A DNA stretch of 39,331 nucleotides. Origin: Methanobacteriota archaeon (GTDB lineage: Archaea; Thermoplasmatota; Poseidoniia; Poseidoniales; Thalassarchaeaceae). The stretch lies in NCBI GenBank assembly GCA_002713585.1, contig PATD01000047.1:1-39331 (forward strand). The letters are read 5' to 3'. The position numbers and the translations under genes are program-made. The notes under the pieces are model-generated. The model was not told the DNA's origin, ran no database searches, and was given only the letters and a program-made list of their open reading frames with translations. How positions within the stretch are numbered: position 1 is the first letter of the stretch; the number at the start of each line of letters is the position of its first letter. Shown one piece after another: positions 1 to 8,062 of this stretch.

Positions 1-1
1 A

Positions 2-661
2 GGTGGTGCGATTCCGTTGATGCGTGAGCATAGTCGCCGCCGTAGCATTGAGCGCGCTCTCCCTGAGATGTTGGAGTTGATTTCCGCTGAACTAGGCGCG
101 GGGCTTGGTCTTGAACAGGCCTTCGCTGATGTTGCTAAATCTAGAAATGACGAGGCAGGCAAGTTGCTCGATGTCGCTCTTGAACGGGCTCAAGCCACAT
201 CATTCAGTGCGGCTCTGGCCCGTTTCGCTATTGAGACTAGGAGCACTATGGTTCAGCGAGTCGTAAATTTGCTCGATGCTGCGCTTGAACAGAATGCTCC
301 GCTTCAGGATGTCACCTATCGGATGAGCATTGAGTATGAGAAACTCAACACTCTTCTTCGCATGAAAGAGGAGAAGGTGTTTGGTCAGGCCTTTACCATG
401 ATTATTCTCATGGCACTGATGCTTCCAGTGATTACAGGATTCATTGTCGGCGTGTTTGCAGGGCCTGCTACAGGTTATCCATTAGGCTCAACCTTGAATG
501 CCCTCTACATCTTCTCCGCGGCTGCTACAGGTGTGACAGTTGTGATTAGTGGTCGCATGCTCGACCGGTTGGGTCAGTATGTATGGACCGCCCCACTGGG
601 GATGCTCATATCGACCGTTCTTTTCCAAGGCGTCTATTTGGTCGCAGGGAATCTATTTTGA
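2..661 (+). CDS. Type II secretion/Tad-type pilus assembly membrane protein (T2SF domain, TadC-like), probably 5'-truncated by the window edge
   Basis: ORF track 17..661; the frame is open upstream to base 2 (GGAIP-). 'RRSIERALPEMLELISAELGAGLGLEQAF' is typical of T2SF/TadC cytoplasmic domains, followed by hydrophobic TM segments. Confidence 0.75.
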   Translation, partial: GGAIPLMREHSRRRSIERALPEMLELISAELGAGLGLEQAFADVAKSRNDEAGKLLDVALERAQATSFSAALARFAIETRSTMVQRVVNLLDAALEQNAPLQDVTYRMSIEYEKLNTLLRMKEEKVFGQAFTMIILMALMLPVITGFIVGVFAGPATGYPLGSTLNALYIFSAAATGVTVVISGRMLDRLGQYVWTAPLGMLISTVLFQGVYLVAGNLF

Positions 662-670
662 GGGAATTAC

Positions 671-1909
671 ATGGCAGATATCATTGATCAATACGGCGAC
701 GTCATCATCTACAGTGAAGAAGGGCATCCTACGCCGTTTTACGAATTCAATGGGCAGATTGCTGCAAACCCCTACGGTGTATTGCAGGTACTCCTCGATG
801 ACGATGATCTTGAGGAAGTGATGTACAATGGTGGGAAGCAGTGCGTGAAGATTGCTCATCGTAAGCATGGAATGTGCCGAACAAACATCTGGGTTGAGGA
901 TGAAGAGGGCATTCAGATTTCCAAGAATATTGCATCATTCACTGACGTTCCCTTGGGTGATGGTCCAGGCATGGTCCCGATTTTCGATGGGCGTCTACCT
1001 GACGGTTCGCGTGTCAATGGTACCATCCCCCCCGTTTCACCTGACGGTCCAACTCTCACAATCCGAAAGTTCCGTGAAGATCCAATCACCATTGTGGACC
1101 TCATCCGTTGGGGGACTGTTTCACCACGACTTGCTGCGATGTTCTGGACTTGGGTTGATGGTATGGGTGCCAAGCCTGCAAATTTCGTTATCGCAGGAGG
1201 TACTGGTTCAGGTAAGACTACCACGTTGAATTGTCTTGGGATGTTTGTTCCATGGTCTGATCGTGTCCTATCGGTGGAGGATACTGCTGAACTGTCCATT
1301 CATCACGATCATTGGCTGCGAATGGAAACACGTGCACATCGCCCAGACGGTACTTCTGAGATTGACATGAACGATTGTCTGAAGTCAAGCCTCAGGATGC
1401 GCCCAGATCGCGTGATTGTCGGTGAGGTTCGAGGTCCAGAAGCCGCAACTCTACTCATGGCGATGAACACAGGACACGATGGTTCGTTCGGGAGCCTTCA
1501 CGCCAACACGGCGAACGAGACGGTCAAGCGTCTGGTAAATCCTCCAATGGCAGTTCCAGCCATTATGCTCAGTGCACTTGATTTGATTATCATGCAGGCG
1601 CGTTTGAATGTAGGTGGCAAGAACATCCGCCGGATCACCGAGGTGGCTGAGATTGCAGGCATGGAAGGCGACACACCACGACTGAATCCTATCTGGAAGT
1701 ATGATGCAGGCCAGGGCAAGATTGTCGAGACCGGTGTTCCGAGCAAGGTTCGAGAGATTATCTGCGCCGCAAAGGGCTGTACACCTGCTGATTTCGAAGC
1801 GATTGTCCGGCAGAAGGAACAGATTCTCACTGATCTCGTGAACCGTGAGATCCGTGATATTGAATCTGTGACGCGAGTCATCCAGACCTATCACGCGACA
1901 GTCAACTAG
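671..1909 (+). CDS. Type II/IV secretion system ATPase (TadA/CpaF/VirB11-like)
   Basis: Walker A 'GGTGSGKTTTLN', 'RVLSVEDTAEL', 'MRPDRVIVGEVRGPEAATLLMAMNTGHDGSFGSLHANT' are secretion ATPase hallmarks. Confidence 0.93.
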   Translation: MADIIDQYGDVIIYSEEGHPTPFYEFNGQIAANPYGVLQVLLDDDDLEEVMYNGGKQCVKIAHRKHGMCRTNIWVEDEEGIQISKNIASFTDVPLGDGPGMVPIFDGRLPDGSRVNGTIPPVSPDGPTLTIRKFREDPITIVDLIRWGTVSPRLAAMFWTWVDGMGAKPANFVIAGGTGSGKTTTLNCLGMFVPWSDRVLSVEDTAELSIHHDHWLRMETRAHRPDGTSEIDMNDCLKSSLRMRPDRVIVGEVRGPEAATLLMAMNTGHDGSFGSLHANTANETVKRLVNPPMAVPAIMLSALDLIIMQARLNVGGKNIRRITEVAEIAGMEGDTPRLNPIWKYDAGQGKIVETGVPSKVREIICAAKGCTPADFEAIVRQKEQILTDLVNREIRDIESVTRVIQTYHATVN

Positions 1910-3610
1910 TCAGGCGCCTTCTTCGGTCATCTTACGGAGGCGGTCAAGGACCGCATCTGCCGCATCGAGAGTCCGTCGAGCGACCTCTGCCTCGTCGGCT
2001 ACCCCCTCTTCGCTATTTTTGTCAAGTTCTTCCACCGTTCTAGCTGGCTTCCGTCCGAATGATTCCAAAACTTCGTTCAGCGTTTCGACTACATTGGTGA
2101 CACGTTCTGGGTCGAGTGCAATCTGTCCTGGTAAAGTGGGCATTTGATCCTCGGAGATGTAGCCCATCTCGACGGCAAGAGCTCCTGCTGCTGCAATCAG
2201 ACGTGGGCGAACTTCTGGATGGTTTGCATCCCATCCTCGCCGTTCAAGGAATCGAATCATGAGGGAGTGTTCCAATGAAGTGAATTGTCCATCATTTCTA
2301 CGAATCACAGTCTCTACGATACGCTCTAGTGATTCAATTTGCATTTCCATTCGTTCAAGAGTTGCACGAGCGGTCGCATCGATTTCGTCGACTCTGCGGA
2401 GTAGTAGGCGAATGGCTCGGTCGCGCCGTGCTGCGACTGGGTCAACATTCATTTCCATTTCATTTAGTGAAATTTGGAGGTCAAAAAGAGCATGTATTCG
2501 GCCGCTGATTGCAGGTAGATCAAGGTCTAATCCGCTCTCACGAGCATGATTTTCGAACCCCATCCTTGCGGCGGGGATGTCTCCTCGTGCAGAGAGAAGG
2601 GTTTCTTCAAGAACATCGAGGAGGGAGTTACGCTGCTCTTCAAACCGGCGAATTGCCTGCCTCTCACGCCAAGATCCTGGAAGGAGTGATTGTGCTTCTT
2701 GCTCTGCAGCTCGTCGTTCTGCCATCTCTTCCACTAGGTTAAGGACAGCGTCTCTTACAATCGAATGTTCGACTGCGAAACCGCGTGGTGTTAGGTCCTC
2801 AATGAATGCCGAGATGTCCTCAGGAGTCTGCTCGCCTAGTAGTAGGAAGTCCCTGATTAGTGATCGAACCTCCGCCTCGCGGCTTTGAAGGTCATTCAGT
2901 GCAATTTCTGCGCCGGCTTCAATAGTTGAATTGAGGGGCCTTGTTTCGACCACCTCCTCCTCTGTTACCTCATCAGAGACCTTCTCATCAAGAGGTACCT
3001 CTATCACTTCATCTTCAGAAGTATCTTCTTCGATAGCCGTTTGCTCTTGGATGATTGACACATCCATTTCTTCCTCTTGGCTGGGAGTTTCCTCTACTGT
3101 GACGGGGACTTCTTTCCGGGCGGCTGGAACTCTTGCAGGTGCAACAGCCCCTCGCTTGACGGATCGCTTGATGCGCCCCCATGCACCTTCTTGTGATGAG
3201 AGAACTCCTCCTACACGAGCAACCAATTGCGTCTTGTTCCCTGACCGTGGCATCTCTAGTCGAGCACACAGTTCGTGAAGGTCATCGCGATTCATGTCAG
3301 AGAGTGTGTCTATACTCAGCGTCTTCGGGTCTTGGTGAACATGGAGCCATAGGCGCTGCCTCTTGTCCTTGTGTGATCCTGAACTCTTGATTCCGAACAC
3401 CTTCAGGATATCTGTAAGGTGACGATTCGACATATCCTGGATGCCATCCCAGGCCAGTTCTTCTTCGTCAAGAATCAATTGTTCGATAAGTCGAACGCGC
3501 AACCGTTCAACAGAACCTGTACGAGAGATACTGTGATTCGCAGCAATCTCCTTCAGTTCTTCAAGACGGCCAGTCTGGATGGTCACCAGAAGGTCTGCCC
3601 GGTCCGCCAT
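1910..3610 (-). CDS. SAP-domain protein with three tandem N-terminal SAP-like motifs, an acidic linker and a long helical C-terminal region
   Basis: SAP-like segments 'GRLEELKEIAANHSISRTGSVERLRVRLIEQL', 'MSNRHLTDILKVFGIKSSGSHKDKRQRLW', 'MNRDDLHELCARLEMPRSGNKTQLVARV'. Confidence 0.7.
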   Translation of the reverse strand: MADRADLLVTIQTGRLEELKEIAANHSISRTGSVERLRVRLIEQLILDEEELAWDGIQDMSNRHLTDILKVFGIKSSGSHKDKRQRLWLHVHQDPKTLSIDTLSDMNRDDLHELCARLEMPRSGNKTQLVARVGGVLSSQEGAWGRIKRSVKRGAVAPARVPAARKEVPVTVEETPSQEEEMDVSIIQEQTAIEEDTSEDEVIEVPLDEKVSDEVTEEEVVETRPLNSTIEAGAEIALNDLQSREAEVRSLIRDFLLLGEQTPEDISAFIEDLTPRGFAVEHSIVRDAVLNLVEEMAERRAAEQEAQSLLPGSWRERQAIRRFEEQRNSLLDVLEETLLSARGDIPAARMGFENHARESGLDLDLPAISGRIHALFDLQISLNEMEMNVDPVAARRDRAIRLLLRRVDEIDATARATLERMEMQIESLERIVETVIRRNDGQFTSLEHSLMIRFLERRGWDANHPEVRPRLIAAAGALAVEMGYISEDQMPTLPGQIALDPERVTNVVETLNEVLESFGRKPARTVEELDKNSEEGVADEAEVARRTLDAADAVLDRLRKMTEEGA

Positions 3611-3711
3611 AGATGCCCCTCAGGGTTTAGGTTCCGCCTCGTGGCCATTGTATATCTTCCGCCCCTTATGAGGGCCAGCGCACGGTTCTGAGGGTTGAAC
3701 TCGATGCGGCG

Positions 3712-4692
3712 TCAAGGTTGGATGAAACCATCTGCTTCAGTCATGAACCGTTCGAGTATAGAATTCCAATCGTTCATCATGAATTGAATGTCAACGCTGA
3801 GGCGGCTTATTGGACCAATGCGCTCGATGGAAGTAGTTCGCAGACCATGCTTGCTGAGAAGTTCAACGATGATTTCGTAGCGTGGTTGGTCATCCACATC
3901 ACCTTCTGGGTCAATGAGATTATCGAGAATGAAGAGGTCATTCACTCGTTCTGCTTCAGTAAGAATTGAACCAATCTGTTGTTGTCGGTAGTGGATGCCT
4001 ACGAATTCATGGAGTTCAGCGGGGGTTCGATGCATAACTGTCCTTTGTACTATCCACGAATTGAAAGCATGTTCATCTGTCCAATCAGAGAGGGTGTGGC
4101 CCGGATATCCTTGGCGAGCGATTATGACGATTAGATCACAGAACGGAGTGGGGACAAATCGAGGCAATCCTCTTGCTTCTGGATCATTGTGTAATGCGTG
4201 TCTTCGTCCATTCAGGCCAGCGGCATCGTATGCTCCTCTGTGAGTTACAAATCCGTTGATTTCTCCTGATTGAATTAGATTCTGAGCAGTACGCAGACCT
4301 TCAGCCGTAGTTGGTTCGATTTCCATAGTGTCGAATTTACGGATATCAATTTTATTTCGCCTTCGCCTAATCTGTCTGTGAATTAGAGGTTCATCACAGA
4401 GGACGATGCCTCCTGCAGGGAAGTGTTCTAGCCCATCTTCACTGACGAGTACGTGGTGCGGATGGTTGCGTGTTAATGCGGCGACCACATCAAATTGCAT
4501 TGAAGCGAGTTTTATTCGGTCATTCCAAACGAGGTTTGCGGGTGCCAGAACAAGATCCAGATCTCCTGAATCTAGAGCTAACCATGCATCCTCAAGATTC
4601 TGGACCTCTTCAAGTTCAATATCCTTAATCCGTTCCCGGACGACCTCAAGGCGGTCATTCGATGGATGGTGTATGGTAGAGTATACTCCCAT
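3712..4692 (-). CDS. Hydroxymethylbilane synthase (HemC)-like protein, divergent and probably non-canonical; start uncertain (track starts at 4749, MGVYST at 4692)
   Basis: 'GDLDLVLAPANLVWNDRIKLASMQFDVVAALTRNHPHHVLVSEDGLEHFPAGGIVLCDEPLIHRQIRRRR' resembles the HemC pattern 'GEIDIAVHSLKDVP..L..AAVLEREDPRDALVSRDG..LP.GA.VGTSSLRRQAQ'. A 'VPTPFCDLIVIIAR' segment corresponds to 'LPAPGQGALAIE'. Confidence 0.5.
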   Translation of the reverse strand: MGVYSTIHHPSNDRLEVVRERIKDIELEEVQNLEDAWLALDSGDLDLVLAPANLVWNDRIKLASMQFDVVAALTRNHPHHVLVSEDGLEHFPAGGIVLCDEPLIHRQIRRRRNKIDIRKFDTMEIEPTTAEGLRTAQNLIQSGEINGFVTHRGAYDAAGLNGRRHALHNDPEARGLPRFVPTPFCDLIVIIARQGYPGHTLSDWTDEHAFNSWIVQRTVMHRTPAELHEFVGIHYRQQQIGSILTEAERVNDLFILDNLIDPEGDVDDQPRYEIIVELLSKHGLRTTSIERIGPISRLSVDIQFMMNDWNSILERFMTEADGFIQP

Positions 4693-4773
4693 TCGCTCCA
4701 TACGCCAGTCCCTCGATTGTATTCGACCGGACACCCGTTGATATAGCACACCCTGCGGTATCCATCCATACCC

Positions 4774-5754
4774 ATGGTTGAACTCGATGCGCTACAGGCC
4801 GAACTGTCATCTCGACGGGACATTGTAGAGAACGCTTTGGAGGAGCTTGTCCAGTCAGAACTTGCAGGGCCGTCTAGCGATGCGATGCGGATGGCCCGTT
4901 CCATCTTGATGGCCGGCGGTAAGCGTTGGCGTCCGGTGTTGACACTTCTCGCACACGAGGCGGCTGGTGGTGACAGTCATACGCCGATTCTAGATTTAGC
5001 CCTCTCATTCGAACTCATTCATACTGCGACACTTGTTCACGATGATCTGAACGATGGGGCTCGCCTTAGACGTGGAGCCCCTACACTTCACACTACTTAT
5101 GGAGACGCTGAGGCCATCGTTGTGGGGGATTATTTGTTTGCAATAGGTTTCGGCTTAGGTGCTAAGTCAGAGGACCGGATTGTGGACGCAGTAATGCGTA
5201 CCTGTTCTGCTATCGCAGCGGGGGAACTCAAGCAGATGAATCATATCCGTGATTTGACTACACGTCCCGAGGATTATGATGAGATTGTCCGGGGGAAGAC
5301 CGCCGGGCCATTCTCCATTGCATGTGGATCGGCTGCTGTAGTAGCGGGGGCCTCGGAAGAGGTAGTAGCGCACCTAGAGGCCTTTGGGATGGGGATCGGT
5401 ATTGCCTTTCAGATGGTGGATGACCTTCTTGATCTGACTGGGGACGTGCATATGGGCAAGCCCAGAGGTACCGATGTCCATGAGGGTAAGATGACGCTAC
5501 CACTTATCCATGCGCTGACGATGTTACATGGTGAGTCGCGAAATAGAATAGCAGAGATTCTTGCTGATTTCAATGACTCCCATTGGGATGAACTTCTCCT
5601 TCTTCTTGAAGAGGCCGGCTCTCTAGAATACACAATGAATCTGATTGAGACCCAACTTATGATAGCACTAGACCATCTTCGTTCTCTCCCTGAATCTCCG
5701 GCTAGACGTCTAATGGAGGGTCTTGCAGAGATTTCGATTGGTCGGAGGGTATGA
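4774..5754 (+). CDS. Polyprenyl synthetase (GGPP/FPP synthase family)
   Basis: First Asp-rich motif region 'LVHDDLNDGARLRRGAPTLH', second 'FQMVDDLLDLTGD', 'GGKRWRPVLTLL'. Confidence 0.92.
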   Translation: MVELDALQAELSSRRDIVENALEELVQSELAGPSSDAMRMARSILMAGGKRWRPVLTLLAHEAAGGDSHTPILDLALSFELIHTATLVHDDLNDGARLRRGAPTLHTTYGDAEAIVVGDYLFAIGFGLGAKSEDRIVDAVMRTCSAIAAGELKQMNHIRDLTTRPEDYDEIVRGKTAGPFSIACGSAAVVAGASEEVVAHLEAFGMGIGIAFQMVDDLLDLTGDVHMGKPRGTDVHEGKMTLPLIHALTMLHGESRNRIAEILADFNDSHWDELLLLLEEAGSLEYTMNLIETQLMIALDHLRSLPESPARRLMEGLAEISIGRRV

Positions 5755-5755
5755 A

Positions 5756-6856
5756 ATGGCCAAAATTGGTGAGCATGATGTTGTAATCATAGGTGGAGGT
5801 CCAGGGGGTAGTACAACTGCAAGATATGCCGCTCAGAGTGGTATTGATGTTCTTGTGATTGATGGTAGAGACTCGATTGGAACACCGTTACAATGCGGCG
5901 AATTGGTCCCCAGCAATGATGAGATGCGTCGTCTTTGTCCAGATGTACCTGATATGGACGATTTGTTTCTAACTCCTGATCATGCAATATCGCGATATTC
6001 AACCGAGATGCATGTGGTCCCCCCATCTGGAAAACCACTAAAATATCCCTTTGAAGGTTTAGTATTGAATCGTGTTGCGCATGATGAGGCTCTAGTGGAA
6101 TTAGCAAAAAAAGCAGGAGCAAAATACCTAGTTGACCAATATGTGAAATCCGTCGAAGGAAACACAGTACATCTTCGGAACGGAGATACGATCGTTGCCA
6201 AGATTATCGTTGGAGCTGGTGGCCATAGCGACCCTATAAGACGAGATTACTGGGATGAGAAATCATTGAAAATTCCAGTTAAATTTGTTTTGATGGAGGG
6301 GGATTTCGGTGATGCTGTGGAGTTGCATTTCGGTTCATCTGCCCCTGGAGGCTATGCTTGGATGTTCCCGAAGACAGGATTTGCCAATATTGGACTTGGT
6401 ATCCAACGAAATTTCTCTAAGGGTAAGACAATGAATGCATATGCGGATGATTTCATTTCAAAATACGATGGTAAAATTACCTTCAGAGGTGCAGGAGCTC
6501 TGCCTATGTCTGGCACAATCAAAAAATTCGTCAAAGGAAATTACATGCTAGTTGGAGATTCAGCAGGGATGGTTTTGCCATCTAATGGAGCTGGAATTAC
6601 TATTGCGATGGTAGGTGGGAGGATTGCAGGTCAAGTAATTGCGGAGCATTTGGTAAATGGTCTCCCACTAACGGAATATGAGTCCAGATGGGAATCCCAA
6701 ATGGGTAAAGTCATGCGTAATTCAAAGCGTTCATTCAAGTTTGGTAGTATCCTATTCAGGCTACCTGATTGGATGTTGAATTTATTTTTCAACAGGCTAA
6801 CAAAGAGCATCATATGGCGGGCTGTAACTTGCCGAAGGATGTTTGGAGTGTTCTAA
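5756..6856 (+). CDS. Geranylgeranyl reductase family FAD protein (digeranylgeranylglycerophospholipid reductase-like)
   Basis: N-terminal Rossmann 'HDVVIIGGGPGGSTTARYAAQSG', 'LQCGELVP', 'GYAWMFPKTGFANIGLGI', 'YMLVGDSAGMVLPSNGAGI'. Start set at ATG 5756 rather than the track start 5723. Confidence 0.88.
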   Translation: MAKIGEHDVVIIGGGPGGSTTARYAAQSGIDVLVIDGRDSIGTPLQCGELVPSNDEMRRLCPDVPDMDDLFLTPDHAISRYSTEMHVVPPSGKPLKYPFEGLVLNRVAHDEALVELAKKAGAKYLVDQYVKSVEGNTVHLRNGDTIVAKIIVGAGGHSDPIRRDYWDEKSLKIPVKFVLMEGDFGDAVELHFGSSAPGGYAWMFPKTGFANIGLGIQRNFSKGKTMNAYADDFISKYDGKITFRGAGALPMSGTIKKFVKGNYMLVGDSAGMVLPSNGAGITIAMVGGRIAGQVIAEHLVNGLPLTEYESRWESQMGKVMRNSKRSFKFGSILFRLPDWMLNLFFNRLTKSIIWRAVTCRRMFGVF

Positions 6857-6886
6857 TTTCAGTGCTATCTTGACTATGGATTGAAG

Positions 6887-7597
6887 TCAAGGCTTCTGCC
6901 CTTGCCAGATTGTCGACATTCCCGGGAATATGACCTTTGATTTGACCTCAATAAATCCAGTTTCTTTCAACATTCGGACGTAATCTTTCGTGGTTCCAAA
7001 GTGGACATATGTCTTGGTCAACCACTTCCATGGATGGTCCTTTTGCCGACAGATAAAGCGAGCATATGATCCCACCCATATGCGCATGTATAGGTAACCA
7101 AGCCATCCGTGAATCCGATTCATTTTTGCTGGATCGACGATTACAATTTTGCCACCTGGCTTCAGTACTCTGAGGACTTCTTTCAGCCCAGCCGGCTTGT
7201 CGTACCAATCTCGAAATGAAAATAATGTGCAGACAGCATCGAATGTTCCATCTTCGAAAGGCAAGTTTTCAGCGGTGCCCTCGACAAAAGTAGCTGGATT
7301 ATAACCTCGCGCAGTTCGTTTTCCGTTGACTCGGGGCTCGGCGACAGCTAACATTGCAGGAATTGGGTCAAGGCAGGTAAGTTCGCGCCCGTCCAAGTTT
7401 TCTGCGAAGGTACCTGGGCCGCACCCTACCTCGAGGATTCGGCCTTCGGAGGGGAGTCGTTCTTGGACCATCCGTCGCCAGCGTTGATCTTGGCCGAAGG
7501 TTGCGAAGCGATTAATCCGGTCATAGACCGGGATGGTTGCTTCGAGGTTTGCTTGAAGGGTGGACCAGTCATCCTCACCGATTCTGATGTGGTCCAC
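6887..7597 (-). CDS. Class I SAM-dependent methyltransferase (UbiE-like)
   Basis: 'RILEVGCGPGTFAENL', 'AENLPFEDGTFDAVCTLFSFRDWYDKPAGLKEVLRVLKPGGKIVIVDPAK'. Confidence 0.88.
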   Translation of the reverse strand: MDHIRIGEDDWSTLQANLEATIPVYDRINRFATFGQDQRWRRMVQERLPSEGRILEVGCGPGTFAENLDGRELTCLDPIPAMLAVAEPRVNGKRTARGYNPATFVEGTAENLPFEDGTFDAVCTLFSFRDWYDKPAGLKEVLRVLKPGGKIVIVDPAKMNRIHGWLGYLYMRIWVGSYARFICRQKDHPWKWLTKTYVHFGTTKDYVRMLKETGFIEVKSKVIFPGMSTIWQGQKP

Positions 7598-7688
7598 ATT
7601 TATCCGAAATCGGTGGTTGATTTGAGTTTATGCTGTTCTTCTGTGCTAAGAATGAGTATGATTTTCAATGGTGAATATGATAAGCCCA

Positions 7689-7697
7689 TCTTTATTC
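7689..7697 (+). promoter_or_regulatory. Putative archaeal TATA box (TCTTTATTC) for the ATP synthase operon
   Basis: Centre about 26 nt upstream of ATG 7720. Confidence 0.35.
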
Positions 7698-7719
7698 CCG
7701 CGTCACAGGGTAGGCTATA

Positions 7720-8034
7720 ATGGGTCGAAATGACATCTTGCGAACAATCAAAGATGCCGAAGCTGCGGCTGAGGAAACGGTTCGTTCTGCTAAGGATAAG
7801 GCTGCAAAGATTCTGAGTGAAGCACGCGCATCTGCTAGCGATGCGCTCAATACTGGGAAGAAGGATGCTGATTCTTCTGCTCAAGCAGCGATTCAGTCCG
7901 CCCGGGATGCCGCGGCAGGTGATGCCGCAGTTGTTCAGAAGGATGGATCGGCAAACGTCGATTCAATCAACACTTCTGCTGAATCTAATCGTGATGCCGC
8001 GGTTCAATCTGTTATCGACACCATTCTTTCATGA
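7720..8034 (+). CDS. A/V-type ATP synthase peripheral-stalk subunit H (G-like)
   Basis: 104 aa Ala-rich coiled coil 'ILRTIKDAEAAAEETVRSAKDKAAKILSEARA', first gene of the ATPase operon. Confidence 0.75.
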   Translation: MGRNDILRTIKDAEAAAEETVRSAKDKAAKILSEARASASDALNTGKKDADSSAQAAIQSARDAAAGDAAVVQKDGSANVDSINTSAESNRDAAVQSVIDTILS

Positions 8035-8062
8035 GGCAGTTTACTGAGGAGGTTGTTGAGAT

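Noticed and set aside
1451-1894. Minus-strand ORFs (147 and 127 aa) antisense to the secretion ATPase
   Set aside because: Overlap a conserved ATPase on the other strand; no family signature.
2577-3278. Plus-strand Ser/Arg-rich ORFs opposite the SAP protein
   Set aside because: Ser/Arg-rich antisense translations of an acidic coding region; shadow ORFs.
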